Assembly (NCBI RefSeq): GCF_006148925.1
Contig: NZ_VAWB01000001.1
Span: 254,001-318,000, forward strand
Direction of reading: 5' to 3'
Length of the DNA: 64,000 bases
DNA from: Hyunsoonleella aestuarii
GTDB lineage: Bacteria > Bacteroidota > Bacteroidia > Flavobacteriales > Flavobacteriaceae
The translations under genes and the position numbers were made by a program. Below the pieces are notes generated by a model. That model was given only the letters and a program-made list of their open reading frames with translations, had not been told where the DNA came from and did not search any database. Shown here piece by piece: positions 1 through 9,193 of this stretch (its first letter is position 1; the number at the start of each line of letters is the position of its first letter).

Positions 1-308
1 GTTTTTTAGATTTAATAACAATTTGGTTTTTATCCCGTTTTGGCAAACGACCTATGCATTTATTTGGGGCTTTGGGTGTGTTTATGTTTGCTGTTGGATT
101 TGGTTTCGCGCTTTATCTTGGGATTGATAAACTGTTTTTTAATCCAAGTGGAAGGCTAATAACCCAACGTCCACAATTTTACATTTCCTTATCAACCATG
201 ATTATCGGAACTCAGTTTTTTGTTGCTGGATTTTTGGGTGAGATTATTTTACGCACCAAACAAAACAAAAAACGTTATCTCATAAAGGATAAAATAAATC
301 TTAACTAA
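1..308 (+). CDS. Glycosyltransferase family 2, C-terminal end (partial)
   Basis: The frame is open from the first bases and ends at 306-308; the start lies outside the window. The visible 100 or so residues begin DLITIWFLSRFGKRPMHLFG and continue with two hydrophobic segments and a short lysine-rich tail. This resembles the membrane tail of flavobacterial family 2 glycosyltransferases, which move a sugar from a nucleotide or lipid donor at the inner membrane. The catalytic domain is not visible, so the family call rests on the tail alone. A phosphohexomutase and a lipid exporter follow, which fits an envelope glycan setting. An internal ATG at 54 is unlikely to be the start because the frame continues upstream. 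Confidence 0.65.
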   Translation, partial: FLDLITIWFLSRFGKRPMHLFGALGVFMFAVGFGFALYLGIDKLFFNPSGRLITQRPQFYISLSTMIIGTQFFVAGFLGEIILRTKQNKKRYLIKDKINLN

Positions 309-401
309 AACGTTTTCATTATTATTTTGCCTCAAAACGAACCTTAGTTGTCATTATTCTTTAACAATTGATTACTTTTGTTATCTATTTTTTTACAAAT
401 T

Positions 402-2132
402 ATGATTTACATTGAGCCAAAAATTTTAGAACGCATAAACAGTTGGTTAACCCCTACTTTTGATAGTAAAACACAACAGTTAATAAAAGAAAGTATTGCA
501 AACAACCCAGAAGATATTCAGGAAAGTTTTTACAAAGATTTAGAGTTTGGTACTGGAGGTATGAGAGGTGTAATGGGTGTAGGTACCAATCGTATTAATA
601 AATACACATTAGGTAAAAGCACGCAAGGTTTGAGTGATTATCTGCATGAATGCTTCTCTAATGAAAAGCCTAAAGTTGCCATAGCTTATGATTGCAGACA
701 CAACAGTAAAAGTTTAGCAAAAATTGTGGCTGATGTTTTTTCAGCAAACAATATTGAAGTTTATTTATTTGAAGATTTAAGAGCAACACCAGAATTATCA
801 TTCGCTGTTAGACATTTAAATTGTCATTGTGGGATTGTTTTAACCGCTTCTCATAACCCCCCAGAGTATAATGGCTACAAGGTTTATTGGCAAGATGGGG
901 GGCAATTAGTTCCACCACACGACAATGCTGTAATTAATAGAATTAATGAGTTAGACTATGCAGATATTAAATTTGAAGCTAACGACACTTTAACCCATTA
1001 TATTGGAAAAGAAGTCGATAATGTTTTTATTGATGCGTCCGTTAAAAATGGATGTGTTGGTGCTTCACAAGATGCTAAAGATAATTTAACCATTGTTTTT
1101 ACTTCGCTTCACGGAACCTCTATAACTGCCGTTCCAGAAACCTTAAAACGTGCTGGCTATAAGAATGTGCATATAGTTAAAGAGCAAGAAATCCCAAACG
1201 GTGATTTCCCAACTGTAGCTTCACCAAATCCAGAAGAACCGGCTGCTTTAAAAATGGCACTAGAATTAGCAGAAGAAGTAAATGCAGATATTGTAATAGG
1301 AACAGATCCAGATTGTGATAGATTAGGTGTTGCTGTTCGTAATTCTGAAAATGAATTACAGCTCTTAAACGGAAATCAAACCATGCTAATGATGACTGAT
1401 TTTCTGTTAAAGCAATGGCAAGGAGAAGATAAGTTAAAGGGTAAAGAATTCATAGCTTCCACTATAGTTTCAACACCAATGCTAACCAAATTAGCTTCAG
1501 CCTATAACGTTGAAAGTAAAATTGTTTTAACTGGTTTTAAATGGATTGCTAAATTAATAAAGGACTATCCAGAATTAGATTTTATTGGTGGTGGTGAAGA
1601 AAGTTTCGGATTTATGGTTGGGGATTTTGTACGTGATAAAGATGCCGTGACCTCAACGCTATTAGCTTGCGAAATTGCAGCTATTTCTAAATCTACAGGA
1701 AGTTCGTTTTACAATGAATTAATAAAACTATATGTTGAACATGGCTGTTACAAAGAAAAATTAATCTCGCTTACTAAAAAAGGTATTGAAGGCGCTCAAG
1801 AGATAAAACAGATGATGACCGACGCTCGTAAAAATCCATTGAAAATAGTTAATGGGTCGAAAGTAGTGAAAATGGAAGATTACGATTTATCCATTTCAAA
1901 AAATATGCTTACAGGCGAAGAAAACAAAATTGATATTCCAAAGTCGAACGTGATTATTTATTATTTAGAAGATGGTAGTCAAATTGCATTAAGACCTAGC
2001 GGAACCGAACCAAAAATAAAATTCTACGTAAGCGTAAATACCAAATTATCCTCAGTAAACGATTTCAAAAACATTGAAGAATTATTAGATAACAAGGCTG
2101 AAGTCATTCTAAAAGACATGAGGCTTATTTAA
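402..2132 (+). CDS. Phospho-sugar mutase (phosphoglucomutase/phosphomannomutase family)
   Basis: This is a 576-residue alpha-D-phosphohexomutase that interconverts 1- and 6-phosphates of hexoses, a supply step for sugar nucleotides and glycogen or glucose use. All four family signatures are present: the phosphoserine loop [13 protein letters not shown] (Ser about 150), the metal loop [10 protein letters not shown] (about 300-309), the sugar-binding loop GGGEESFG (about 396-403) and the phosphate-binding loop RPSGTEPK (about 531-538). The length fits the long PgcA/phosphopentomutase-like branch. I chose the ATG at 402; a TTG at 378 would add eight hydrophobic residues and seems less likely. 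The stop overlaps the next start by one base (TAATG), so the two are probably co-translated. Substrate preference cannot be read from the sequence. Confidence 0.95.
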   Translation: MIYIEPKILERINSWLTPTFDSKTQQLIKESIANNPEDIQESFYKDLEFGTGGMRGVMGVGTNRINKYTLGKSTQGLSDYLHECFSNEKPKVAIAYDCRHNSKSLAKIVADVFSANNIEVYLFEDLRATPELSFAVRHLNCHCGIVLTASHNPPEYNGYKVYWQDGGQLVPPHDNAVINRINELDYADIKFEANDTLTHYIGKEVDNVFIDASVKNGCVGASQDAKDNLTIVFTSLHGTSITAVPETLKRAGYKNVHIVKEQEIPNGDFPTVASPNPEEPAALKMALELAEEVNADIVIGTDPDCDRLGVAVRNSENELQLLNGNQTMLMMTDFLLKQWQGEDKLKGKEFIASTIVSTPMLTKLASAYNVESKIVLTGFKWIAKLIKDYPELDFIGGGEESFGFMVGDFVRDKDAVTSTLLACEIAAISKSTGSSFYNELIKLYVEHGCYKEKLISLTKKGIEGAQEIKQMMTDARKNPLKIVNGSKVVKMEDYDLSISKNMLTGEENKIDIPKSNVIIYYLEDGSQIALRPSGTEPKIKFYVSVNTKLSSVNDFKNIEELLDNKAEVILKDMRLI

Positions 2133-3958
2133 TGAATTATTTTAAGCAAATACTTCAGTTTGCGAAACCTTATAAAGGTTATGCGATACTAAACATTATT
2201 AGTAATGTATTCTACGCTCTGTTTAGTGCATTATCTTTTATAGCACTTATTCCAATGCTCGATGTGTTATTTGAAAAAGAAAACACAAAAGTAATTGCTA
2301 GACCAGTTTATGAAGGATTATCTAGTCTTAAAGATTTCTACAAGGATTATTTGTCATTTCAAGTAAATCAATACGCTCAAGACGATGCTTCTAAAGCTTT
2401 ATTTTTGGTTATTTGCTTGGTAATAGTGCTGTTTTTACTTAAAAATATTTTCAATTACTTGGCGATGTATTTCATTACTTTTTTGCGTAATGGTGTTTTA
2501 AAGGATTTGCGAAATCGACTTTATGAGAAAACTGTTGAGCTTCCTATTTCATTTTTTTCTGAAAAACGTAAAGGAGACATTATGGCTAGAATCGGAACAG
2601 ATGTTTTAGAAATCCAACATTCATTTCTTTCAATTTTAGAGTTAATCGTTCGCGAACCGCTTACTATTTTGTTTACAATAATTATGATGCTTATAATAAG
2701 TGTAAAGCTTACTATATTTGTTTTCATTTTTATTCCCGTATCTGGATTTATAATTTCCAGAATTGGTAAAAGTCTTAAACGGAAGTCGGACAGGGTTCAA
2801 GAAGAACAAGGTACTTTTTTATCTACTTTAGAAGAAACTCTTAGTGGACTTAAAGTGATAAAGGGTTTTAACGCTGAAAACATCTTCAATGAAAAGTTTC
2901 AAGATTCTACAAGCAGGTTCTATAATTTTTCTAATAAACTTTTAAATCGTCAAAATCTAGCTTCTCCAACTAGTGAGTTTTTAGGAATCTCTGTTATCGC
3001 CATTTTATTATGGTATGGTGGTCGTATGGTATTAGTGGATGGCACATTAGATGGAAGTTCATTTATAGCCTATATGGGACTTGCCTATAACATTTTAACA
3101 CCAGCAAAAGGAATCAGTAAAGCGAGTTATAGTGTAAAGAAAGGTAACGCAGCTGCAGAACGCGTGTTAGAAATATTAAATACAGAATCTCCTCTCGAAG
3201 ACAAACCTAGTGCTATTATAAAAGAAACTTTTAATAACCATATTGAATTAAGTAAAGTCTTTTTTAAATACGAAGATGATTATGTTCTTAAAGACTTTTC
3301 TATTAAAATATCTAAGGGAAAAAGTGTTGCATTGGTAGGACAGTCTGGTAGCGGGAAATCGACTATTGCAAATTTAGTAACACGTTTTTATGATGTGAAT
3401 GAAGGTGCCATTGAAATAGATGGGGAAGATATTAGAAACCTAACAAAACAGTCGTTGCGCGGATTAATGGGATTGGTTACTCAAGATTCTATTCTTTTTA
3501 ATGACACTGTAAAAAATAATATTCTTTTAGGAGATAAAGACGCTTCAGAAGACAGCATCGTTGAAGCTCTAAAAATTGCTAATGCATGGGAATTTGTTAA
3601 AGATTTACCTCTTGGTATTAACACCAATATTGGTGATTCTGGAAATAAGCTATCAGGCGGACAAAAACAGCGTTTAAGTATTGCTAGAGCTGTTCTTAAA
3701 AACCCTCCAATTATGATTTTAGATGAAGCCACTTCTGCTTTAGATACCGAAAGTGAGCGATTAGTTCAGGTAGCTTTAGAGAATATGATGAAAAACAGGA
3801 CATCGATTGTTATTGCACATCGATTATCAACTATAAAAAACGCTGATGAAATTGTGGTTCTTAACAAAGGTGAAATTGTAGAGCAAGGTAAACACAACGA
3901 GCTCATTTCAAAAAATGGTGTTTACAAAAAACTTGTTGATATGCAGAGCTTCGAATAG
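2132..3958 (+). CDS. ABC transporter, fused membrane and ATPase domains (MsbA-like)
   Basis: This 608-residue half-transporter of the type I exporter family has six hydrophobic segments over about residues 1-330 and an ATPase domain over about 360-600. Walker A GQSGSGKST is at about 403-411, the signature LSGGQ at about 507-511, Walker B IMILDEATSALD around 531, and the switch histidine in AHRLST follows. The family acts as a homodimer in the inner membrane; in Bacteroidota the closest relatives are annotated as lipid A or lipid flippases. Coupling to the phosphohexomutase and glycosyltransferase fits envelope biogenesis, but drug export cannot be excluded. A strong terminator follows 24 bases after the stop. 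Confidence 0.92.
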   Translation: MNYFKQILQFAKPYKGYAILNIISNVFYALFSALSFIALIPMLDVLFEKENTKVIARPVYEGLSSLKDFYKDYLSFQVNQYAQDDASKALFLVICLVIVLFLLKNIFNYLAMYFITFLRNGVLKDLRNRLYEKTVELPISFFSEKRKGDIMARIGTDVLEIQHSFLSILELIVREPLTILFTIIMMLIISVKLTIFVFIFIPVSGFIISRIGKSLKRKSDRVQEEQGTFLSTLEETLSGLKVIKGFNAENIFNEKFQDSTSRFYNFSNKLLNRQNLASPTSEFLGISVIAILLWYGGRMVLVDGTLDGSSFIAYMGLAYNILTPAKGISKASYSVKKGNAAAERVLEILNTESPLEDKPSAIIKETFNNHIELSKVFFKYEDDYVLKDFSIKISKGKSVALVGQSGSGKSTIANLVTRFYDVNEGAIEIDGEDIRNLTKQSLRGLMGLVTQDSILFNDTVKNNILLGDKDASEDSIVEALKIANAWEFVKDLPLGINTNIGDSGNKLSGGQKQRLSIARAVLKNPPIMILDEATSALDTESERLVQVALENMMKNRTSIVIAHRLSTIKNADEIVVLNKGEIVEQGKHNELISKNGVYKKLVDMQSFE

Positions 3959-3982
3959 TAGCAATATACTTATTAAAAAATA

Positions 3983-4016
3983 AAAAAGGATAGAGATTTG
4001 GGCATCTATCCTTTTT
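3983..4016 (+). terminator. Rho-independent terminator after the ABC transporter gene
   Basis: A 12-base perfect stem (AAAAAGGATAGA with TCTATCCTTTTT) encloses a 10-base loop, and its 3' arm ends in a run of seven T. It closes the mutase-ABC transporter unit. Confidence 0.85.
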
Positions 4017-4255
4017 TTGTTTAGTGTTAGATTTGGGGACAACTAACAACATAAGTAGGTTTCTGACACAAACATATAATAAAAAAATACTTCTGACAAG
4101 AAAAATATGTAGTTTATCGTGTTTTTATGCATTTTATCGTGTTTTTTAAATGTAAACTATTATTTATCAGCCTTTTATATAATTACATGAAAAAGATAAA
4201 TTTTTTAGCTTTAAACTTTCGTTATATTTAATGGTCTAATCCTTAAACTATATTC
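4017..4255 (+). promoter_or_regulatory. Upstream region of the ECF sigma operon with phased direct repeats
   Basis: No gene is visible in these 239 bases. They hold two pairs of direct repeats: TTCTGACA at 4061 and 4091 (30 bases apart) and TTTATCGTGTTTTT at 4113 and 4133 (20 bases apart). Spacings of whole helical turns would put each pair on one face of the DNA, as expected for paired regulator sites. No sigma factor promoter could be assigned with confidence. The operator role is inferred. Confidence 0.4.
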
Positions 4256-4798
4256 TTGCTAGACGAAACTTATTTAATAGAGCGACTTAAGTCAGATTCG
4301 CAAAAAGAAACCGCATTTAAGGAATTAATAAGCACTTATAAAGAACGTTTATATTGGCATATTCGACATATTGTTAAGTCTCATGACGACACTGATGATG
4401 TGCTGCAAAACACATTTATCAAAATCTTTAGGAACATACATAATTTCAAAGGTGACAGTAAATTATATTCTTGGATGTATCGTATAGCTACTAATGAGTC
4501 GATTACATTTATAAATAAAAAAGCGAAACGATTACAAATAACCAATGAAGAAGTACAGGAACTAGCTATTAATAACTTGACGTCCGATGTTTTTTTTGAA
4601 GGTGATGTCATTCAGTTAAAGCTTCAAAAAGCCATTGCTACGCTTCCAGAAAAACAACAACTGGTTTTTAATATGAAATATTTTGAGGACTTAAAATATA
4701 AAGACATGTCTGATATACTAGATACAAGTGAAGGCGCATTAAAAGCATCCTATCACATTGCTGTAAAAAAAATTGAAGCATATTTAATTAATAATTAA
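4256..4798 (+). CDS. RNA polymerase sigma factor, ECF (sigma-70) family
   Basis: This 180-residue ECF sigma factor directs RNA polymerase to a stress or envelope regulon. Region 2 covers about residues 20-95 (DDTDDVLQNTFIKIFRNI, then WMYRIATNE), and region 4 about 125-178, with the recognition part around LPEKQQLVF and MSDILDTSEGALKASYH. The start is a TTG at 4256; the only nearby ATG, at 4231, is in another frame and hits a stop at once, and homologues begin with the same MLDExYLIxRLK stretch. The membrane protein and sensor that follow on the same strand (gaps of 33 and 11 bases) form the usual flavobacterial three-gene unit. Confidence 0.93.
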   Translation: MLDETYLIERLKSDSQKETAFKELISTYKERLYWHIRHIVKSHDDTDDVLQNTFIKIFRNIHNFKGDSKLYSWMYRIATNESITFINKKAKRLQITNEEVQELAINNLTSDVFFEGDVIQLKLQKAIATLPEKQQLVFNMKYFEDLKYKDMSDILDTSEGALKASYHIAVKKIEAYLINN

Positions 4799-4831
4799 AC
4801 CCAATTGTGAAATTGAGGTCTTATATGTAGT

Positions 4832-5335
4832 ATGAAAACAAAAAAAATACATAATATCGAATCAACAGGTTTCAAAACACCTTCTGGGTACTTTGATTCT
4901 CTTGAGAAAAATATTTTAGACAAAATTGACATTGAGAACACTTCTTTACCTAAAAAAACAGGATTTGATGTGCCTGATTCATACTTAAATAACATAGAAG
5001 ACACAATTTCAGAAAAAGTCTTTGGTAAAAAGAAAATACAAGTCGTTTCTATATTTAGCACCAAAAACTTTATATACACTTCCAGCATTGCTGCTGCGAT
5101 TATATTATTAATTAGTCTTTCTATTTTCAAAACTCAACCTTCGTTTGGTAACTTAGATACTGAATCTGTTAAGAACTATATTATCTCAGAAAGTATAAGC
5201 CCTTACGAAATCGGATCATTATTAAACGATGATGAGCTAAATGAAAAGGAATTTGTAGACCTTAATCTTGAAAATGAAAGTATTGAAGCTTACCTGCTTA
5301 ACAATTTTGACATTGAAGATTTAATGATTGAATAA
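4832..5335 (+). CDS. Single-pass membrane protein, putative anti-sigma partner
   Basis: This 167-residue protein has a cytoplasmic N-terminal part, one membrane segment at about residues 76-95 and an acidic exported C-terminal part. The position directly after an ECF sigma gene and the one-pass layout suggest an anti-sigma role, but there is no recognisable zinc-containing anti-sigma motif such as HxxxCxxC. The N-terminal part carries two related units, GFKTPSGYFDSLEKNILDKI and GFDVPDSYLNNIEDTISEKV, about 32 residues apart, which could be two short sigma-binding helices. Function is inferred from context only. Confidence 0.7.
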   Translation: MKTKKIHNIESTGFKTPSGYFDSLEKNILDKIDIENTSLPKKTGFDVPDSYLNNIEDTISEKVFGKKKIQVVSIFSTKNFIYTSSIAAAIILLISLSIFKTQPSFGNLDTESVKNYIISESISPYEIGSLLNDDELNEKEFVDLNLENESIEAYLLNNFDIEDLMIE

Positions 5336-5346
5336 ATATTTATAAA

Positions 5347-5778
5347 ATGAAAAAATTACTCATTCTTTTAGTATTGATAGTGACGTTCAATGTATCGGCA
5401 CAAAAAAATAGAGAGCGCATAAAGGCCTTAAAAGTTTCTTTTATTACAGAGCAATTAGATTTATCGCAACAAGAGGCTCAAAAGTTTTGGCCCATTTATA
5501 ATGAATATGAAAATGAGACATCTGAAATAAGATTTAAAGAGATTAGATCGATTCGTAAAGAAATAAGAGACAACCTTCAAACCATGTCTGATGATGACGC
5601 AAATAAGTTGATTAAAAGATTAAATTACGCCGAAAATAAAATGCATGAATTAAGATTAGCGTTTTCAGGGAAACTAATAGGAGTAATTCCTTCCAAAAAA
5701 ATAATTCTACTTAAAATTGCTGAAGAAGATTTTAAAAGAAAAATGCTAGACGAATTCAAAAATCGTCGCAGAGGATAG
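5347..5778 (+). CDS. Exported Spy/CpxP-like sensor of ECF sigma factor
   Basis: This 143-residue protein has a clear signal peptide (about residues 1-19, ending VSA-Q) and a mature helical part rich in Lys, Arg and Glu. The stretch EQLDLSQQEAQKFWPIYNEY resembles the LTxxQ-type segments of Spy/CpxP periplasmic chaperones, and the family is usually named sensor of ECF-type sigma factor in flavobacteria. It probably senses misfolded proteins or metal in the periplasm and feeds back on the sigma factor through the membrane protein before it. The mechanism is inferred from the family and the operon. The gene starts 11 bases after the preceding stop. Confidence 0.82.
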   Translation: MKKLLILLVLIVTFNVSAQKNRERIKALKVSFITEQLDLSQQEAQKFWPIYNEYENETSEIRFKEIRSIRKEIRDNLQTMSDDDANKLIKRLNYAENKMHELRLAFSGKLIGVIPSKKIILLKIAEEDFKRKMLDEFKNRRRG

Positions 5779-5789
5779 TATATTATCAT

Positions 5790-5819
5790 AAAAAAAGGCT
5801 CACACTTGTGCGCCTTTTT
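5790..5819. terminator. Bidirectional terminator between the ECF operon and dnaN
   Basis: The sequence is an AAAAAGGC / GCCTTTTT stem with a further CACA/TGTG extension, with T on one side and A on the other. It sits between convergent genes and can serve both. Confidence 0.75.
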
Positions 5820-5844
5820 CATTTATATAATACCTAGGAGAAAT

Positions 5845-6963
5845 TTAATTATTTAGCATGACAGGCATAACAAGCATTGTTACTTGCTCACCTTCATCAA
5901 GGCCATCGATAGGGGTTAATATTCCTGCTCTATTGGGTAAACTCATCTCTAATTGTACCTCATCCGAACTTAAATTATTCAACATCTCTGTCAAAAAACG
6001 GGAGTTGAAACCAATCTGCAAATCGTCTCCTTGATAATCGCAAGTTAAACGTTCTTCTGCCTTATTACTGTAATCAATATCTTCTGCAGAAATATTTAAC
6101 TCTGCCCCTGCTATTTTTAATCGAATTTGATGTGTTGTTTTATTCGAGAATATACTAACACGTTTAACAGAATTTAAAAACTGTGTACGAGCGATTGTTA
6201 ACTTATTTGGATTCTCTTTTGGAATAACTGCTTCATAATTTGGATATTTCCCGTCAATTAACCGGCAAATTAATTCAGAATTTTCAAAAGTAAATTTCGC
6301 GTTCGAATCGTTGTATTCGATGGTAACATCATCTTCGCTGCCAGCCAAAATACCTTTTAATAAGTTCAAAGGTTTTTTAGGCATAATAAATTCTGCCACT
6401 TGGGAAGCTTTCACGTCTTCTCTAGTATATTTAACCAATTTGTGAGCATCAGTTGCTACAAAGGTTAATCCTTCGGTAGAAAACTGAAAAAAGACACCAC
6501 TCATCACTGGTCTTAAATCATCATTCCCAGCTGCAAAAATAGTTTTACTAATCGCTGTAGCCAAAACATCCCCAACAACAACAGTTTTACTCGGATCTTC
6601 AAGAGATACAGCATTAGGAAACTCATTACCATCAGCATAAGCTAATGCATACTTACCATGATTAGAGCTAATTTCAATAGTATTATTATCTTCAACAACA
6701 AAAGTTAAAGGTTGCTCTGGAAATGTTTTTAATGTATCAAGTAGCAATCTTGCCGGTATTGCGACACTACCCTTACTATCGCTTTCAACGTTTAATGTCG
6801 AAGACATTGTTGTTTCCAAATCACTCGCAGAAACTGTTAATTCGGTCTCGTCTAAATCAAACAAAAAATTATCTAAAATAGGTAAGGTATTCGAGTTATT
6901 TATAACACCACCTAAAATCTGTAGTTGTTTTAATAAATAAGTACTTGATACTATAAATTTCAT
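5845..6963 (-). CDS. dnaN: DNA polymerase III subunit beta (sliding clamp)
   Basis: This is the 372-residue clamp that tethers DNA polymerase III to DNA as a ring-shaped dimer. The N-terminal MKFIVSSTYLLKQLQILGGVI is typical of the family. Three similar clamp domains of about 120 residues follow, with DDLRPVMSGVFF marking the start of the second and the ending EQVTMLVMPVMLNN matching the usual hydrophobic C-terminus where clamp-binding peptides dock. The length is normal. It lies 84 bases downstream of gldG on the same strand, away from any visible origin or dnaA. A TATATTTG sequence about 38-45 bases before the start may be its own promoter. Confidence 0.97.
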   Translation of the reverse strand: MKFIVSSTYLLKQLQILGGVINNSNTLPILDNFLFDLDETELTVSASDLETTMSSTLNVESDSKGSVAIPARLLLDTLKTFPEQPLTFVVEDNNTIEISSNHGKYALAYADGNEFPNAVSLEDPSKTVVVGDVLATAISKTIFAAGNDDLRPVMSGVFFQFSTEGLTFVATDAHKLVKYTREDVKASQVAEFIMPKKPLNLLKGILAGSEDDVTIEYNDSNAKFTFENSELICRLIDGKYPNYEAVIPKENPNKLTIARTQFLNSVKRVSIFSNKTTHQIRLKIAGAELNISAEDIDYSNKAEERLTCDYQGDDLQIGFNSRFLTEMLNNLSSDEVQLEMSLPNRAGILTPIDGLDEGEQVTMLVMPVMLNN

Positions 6964-7000
6964 GTATTAATAATGTGTTTATTTTTAATAATGCTACCTA

Positions 7001-7008
7001 CAAATATA
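7001..7008 (-). promoter_or_regulatory. Possible -7 element of a Bacteroidota promoter for dnaN
   Basis: On the minus strand the bases read TATATTTG, which fits the Bacteroidota TAnnTTTG -7 consensus, about 40 bases before the dnaN start. A TTTG-like -33 element exists only at a longer than usual spacing, so the call is weak. Confidence 0.3.
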
Positions 7009-7047
7009 TTCGATACAGTCTAATAAAGGAAACAAACTTATTAACAT

Positions 7048-8715
7048 TTATCCCCTATAATTTTTCTTTCTAAGGTAAGTGTAAACCCAACCGAAAAACC
7101 CAAGTAATATCAGTGGCAATACGATATTTATAATTTGCCATTTGGTTTTTTCCTTTGCAATTTTATTCTGATTTAAAAATGCCACTTGAATTTCCTTGGA
7201 GCGAATGTTTATAAGTCCAGTATCATCCAATAAATAATTAACAGCATTCAGTAAAAATTCTTTATTGCCATAAGTTTGTCCAGTCCAACGGTCAAAGCCC
7301 AATTCTTGAGGTTTATTTCCTATGACATCATTTTTTATAACATCGCCATCTGCAATTAAAATCATCTGTGTTTCCACTCCGATATCTTTAACGTCATTTA
7401 GTTCAAATGGTTTAATACGGTTTTTATACATTGATTCAAACTTACCTTCAAGCAAAACGGCAAGGGTTTGATTTCCTTTATTATACGATTTAGGGTCTGG
7501 ATCTTTAATTACCAAATCTAAACTTATTTCCTTTGGCGTCCCATCTAGTTTACTCAAAGGAGCACTTTCCAAAAGAATCGTTTTACTAATAGCATTTTTT
7601 AAAGTGTCTATTTGATTGGCAAAATCGAATTTTACAAGATTTAAATTATTAACTATGGGATGATTATTACTTGATGTAGATAACGGTGAATAAGGCCATT
7701 TTAAATGTTGAAATTGAGAATTACTGCCGCTACCCATTGCCAATGTAATGGGTGCCGAGTAAAGCGTATTAACCATTACCGGATTTATTCTAGCACCGTA
7801 TTTAAAGAAAAAATCTGTTAAATTCAAATCTCGTGTGGTTGCAAAACTTTTACCGGATTCGTTGTATAAGCTATCTTTCTCCATAGCAACTGCATCAATA
7901 AGCCACAAACTTTTACCTCCAAACAAATTGTATTGGTCCAAGACAAATTTCTCTTTTTCAGTAAAAGCTTCTGTTGGTTTTGCTGAAATTATTAAATCAA
8001 ATGTCTTTAAGTTATCGAACGTTTTTTGCGGGCTTGATGAAACACTATCTAAAGTAAAAGGTGCAATAAAATAGTAGGAGCCTAATTTTTTCACAAAGTC
8101 AAAAATATATTTATCATTGAGTTGCCCGTTGCCTTTTAAAATAGCTATTTTTCGTTTTTTGGATTGGGTAAGTTTACTAAAACCATCTGCGAAGGCATAT
8201 TCCAAGTGCTGAACAGAATTGGTAACCAGCTCTTGTTGCGATACTCCTATTTTATTTTTCACTAATGGTATAGATACAGTCACGCCATTATAACTTGCAA
8301 GCGCCCATGGAAAAATAACCAAATGACTGGATTTACCATTTTCCTGAACACTTAGCTGCATAGGTGTTAATCCGCGTTGTGTAAGTTGCTGAATGTTTCC
8401 CTCGCGCGTAGCTTCTTCTTTTAAAGGATTAATAAATTTGAATTGGATATTCTTATTTTTTGCAGCAAACTCCTCAAGTAATTGCTTAACTTCATTCTGG
8501 AGACGTCTAAATTCGGACGGAAAACTTTCTCCATCTAAAAAAATATCAATATCAATTGGTGAATCAACACTATCAATTATATCAAGCGCCGATTGACTTA
8601 ACGTATAACGTCCATCCTCGGTTAAATCAAATCGTTGATAAACTTTCCCTGCCAAAATATTAACTACAATAAGAATTGCTAGGGCTATACTAATATGTTT
8701 AATCGTTCTATTCAA
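7048..8715 (-). CDS. gldG: Gliding motility ABC transporter component GldG
   Basis: This 555-residue protein has an N-terminal membrane segment (about residues 8-25), a large exported middle part and a C-terminal membrane segment (about 525-545) ending in a basic tail. The start of the exported part, RFDLTEDGRYTLSQS followed by a predicted Rossmann-like region, is characteristic of GldG. With GldF and the ATPase GldA it forms an ABC complex required for gliding in some Flavobacteriia; gldA is not in this window. Its start overlaps the end of the preceding small gene by 8 bases, so the set is one operon. Whether the cell glides cannot be told, since gldFG also occur in non-gliders. Confidence 0.95.
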   Translation of the reverse strand: MNRTIKHISIALAILIVVNILAGKVYQRFDLTEDGRYTLSQSALDIIDSVDSPIDIDIFLDGESFPSEFRRLQNEVKQLLEEFAAKNKNIQFKFINPLKEEATREGNIQQLTQRGLTPMQLSVQENGKSSHLVIFPWALASYNGVTVSIPLVKNKIGVSQQELVTNSVQHLEYAFADGFSKLTQSKKRKIAILKGNGQLNDKYIFDFVKKLGSYYFIAPFTLDSVSSSPQKTFDNLKTFDLIISAKPTEAFTEKEKFVLDQYNLFGGKSLWLIDAVAMEKDSLYNESGKSFATTRDLNLTDFFFKYGARINPVMVNTLYSAPITLAMGSGSNSQFQHLKWPYSPLSTSSNNHPIVNNLNLVKFDFANQIDTLKNAISKTILLESAPLSKLDGTPKEISLDLVIKDPDPKSYNKGNQTLAVLLEGKFESMYKNRIKPFELNDVKDIGVETQMILIADGDVIKNDVIGNKPQELGFDRWTGQTYGNKEFLLNAVNYLLDDTGLINIRSKEIQVAFLNQNKIAKEKTKWQIINIVLPLILLGFFGWVYTYLRKKNYRG

Positions 8716-9193
8716 AATTCTTTTCTAGTTGATATTGCCTTATCTCCACTACCTCATCATTTTTAAAATTCAGTTCCAAACACTCTTGGTTCATATTGAA
8801 TGCTCCAGGTTTAAATCCTAGATTATAATTCCACTTATTTTCAGAATTCATTTTTAAAGAATCATCCCATCCATACCATTCACTTTCACCTAACATTGAT
8901 TCAACCGTATTCTTCTTCTTCCCAATAAATATGGAGTCCTCTATTATTTCGTTGCTCATTTCGTAACGTAATGCAGGTTTATCTTTCCAGTCTATACTAT
9001 CAAAATGCTTTTCATGATGAAAGTCAATAAATATATTTATAAAGGGATAAAACACATAAAAATAAATAATTGGGGCTAGAACTACACCAATTAACAGATT
9101 AACCCACAACCTCTTATCAATGGTTCTTGCGAATAACCAAACGGCTAAAAAAACCAAACTAAATAAAACAATAAAAGAGGATGTTAAAATCAT
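8708..9193 (-). CDS. Membrane protein of unknown function between gldF and gldG
   Basis: This 161-residue protein has two hydrophobic segments (about 3-20 and 30-55) and a soluble C-terminal domain. I do not recognise the family with certainty. The last 60 residues (VESMLGESEW, then WNYNLGF and LELNFKNDEVVEIRQYQ) follow the pattern of BamE/SmpA-like or KOW-less lipoprotein domains, where a conserved Leu-Gly turn precedes a Trp-Tyr strand and a final basic strand. It overlaps gldF by 4 bases and gldG by 8, so it is translated with them. These two genes are normally adjacent, so a partner role in the Gld complex is possible. Confidence 0.75.
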   Translation of the reverse strand: MILTSSFIVLFSLVFLAVWLFARTIDKRLWVNLLIGVVLAPIIYFYVFYPFINIFIDFHHEKHFDSIDWKDKPALRYEMSNEIIEDSIFIGKKKNTVESMLGESEWYGWDDSLKMNSENKWNYNLGFKPGAFNMNQECLELNFKNDEVVEIRQYQLEKNFE

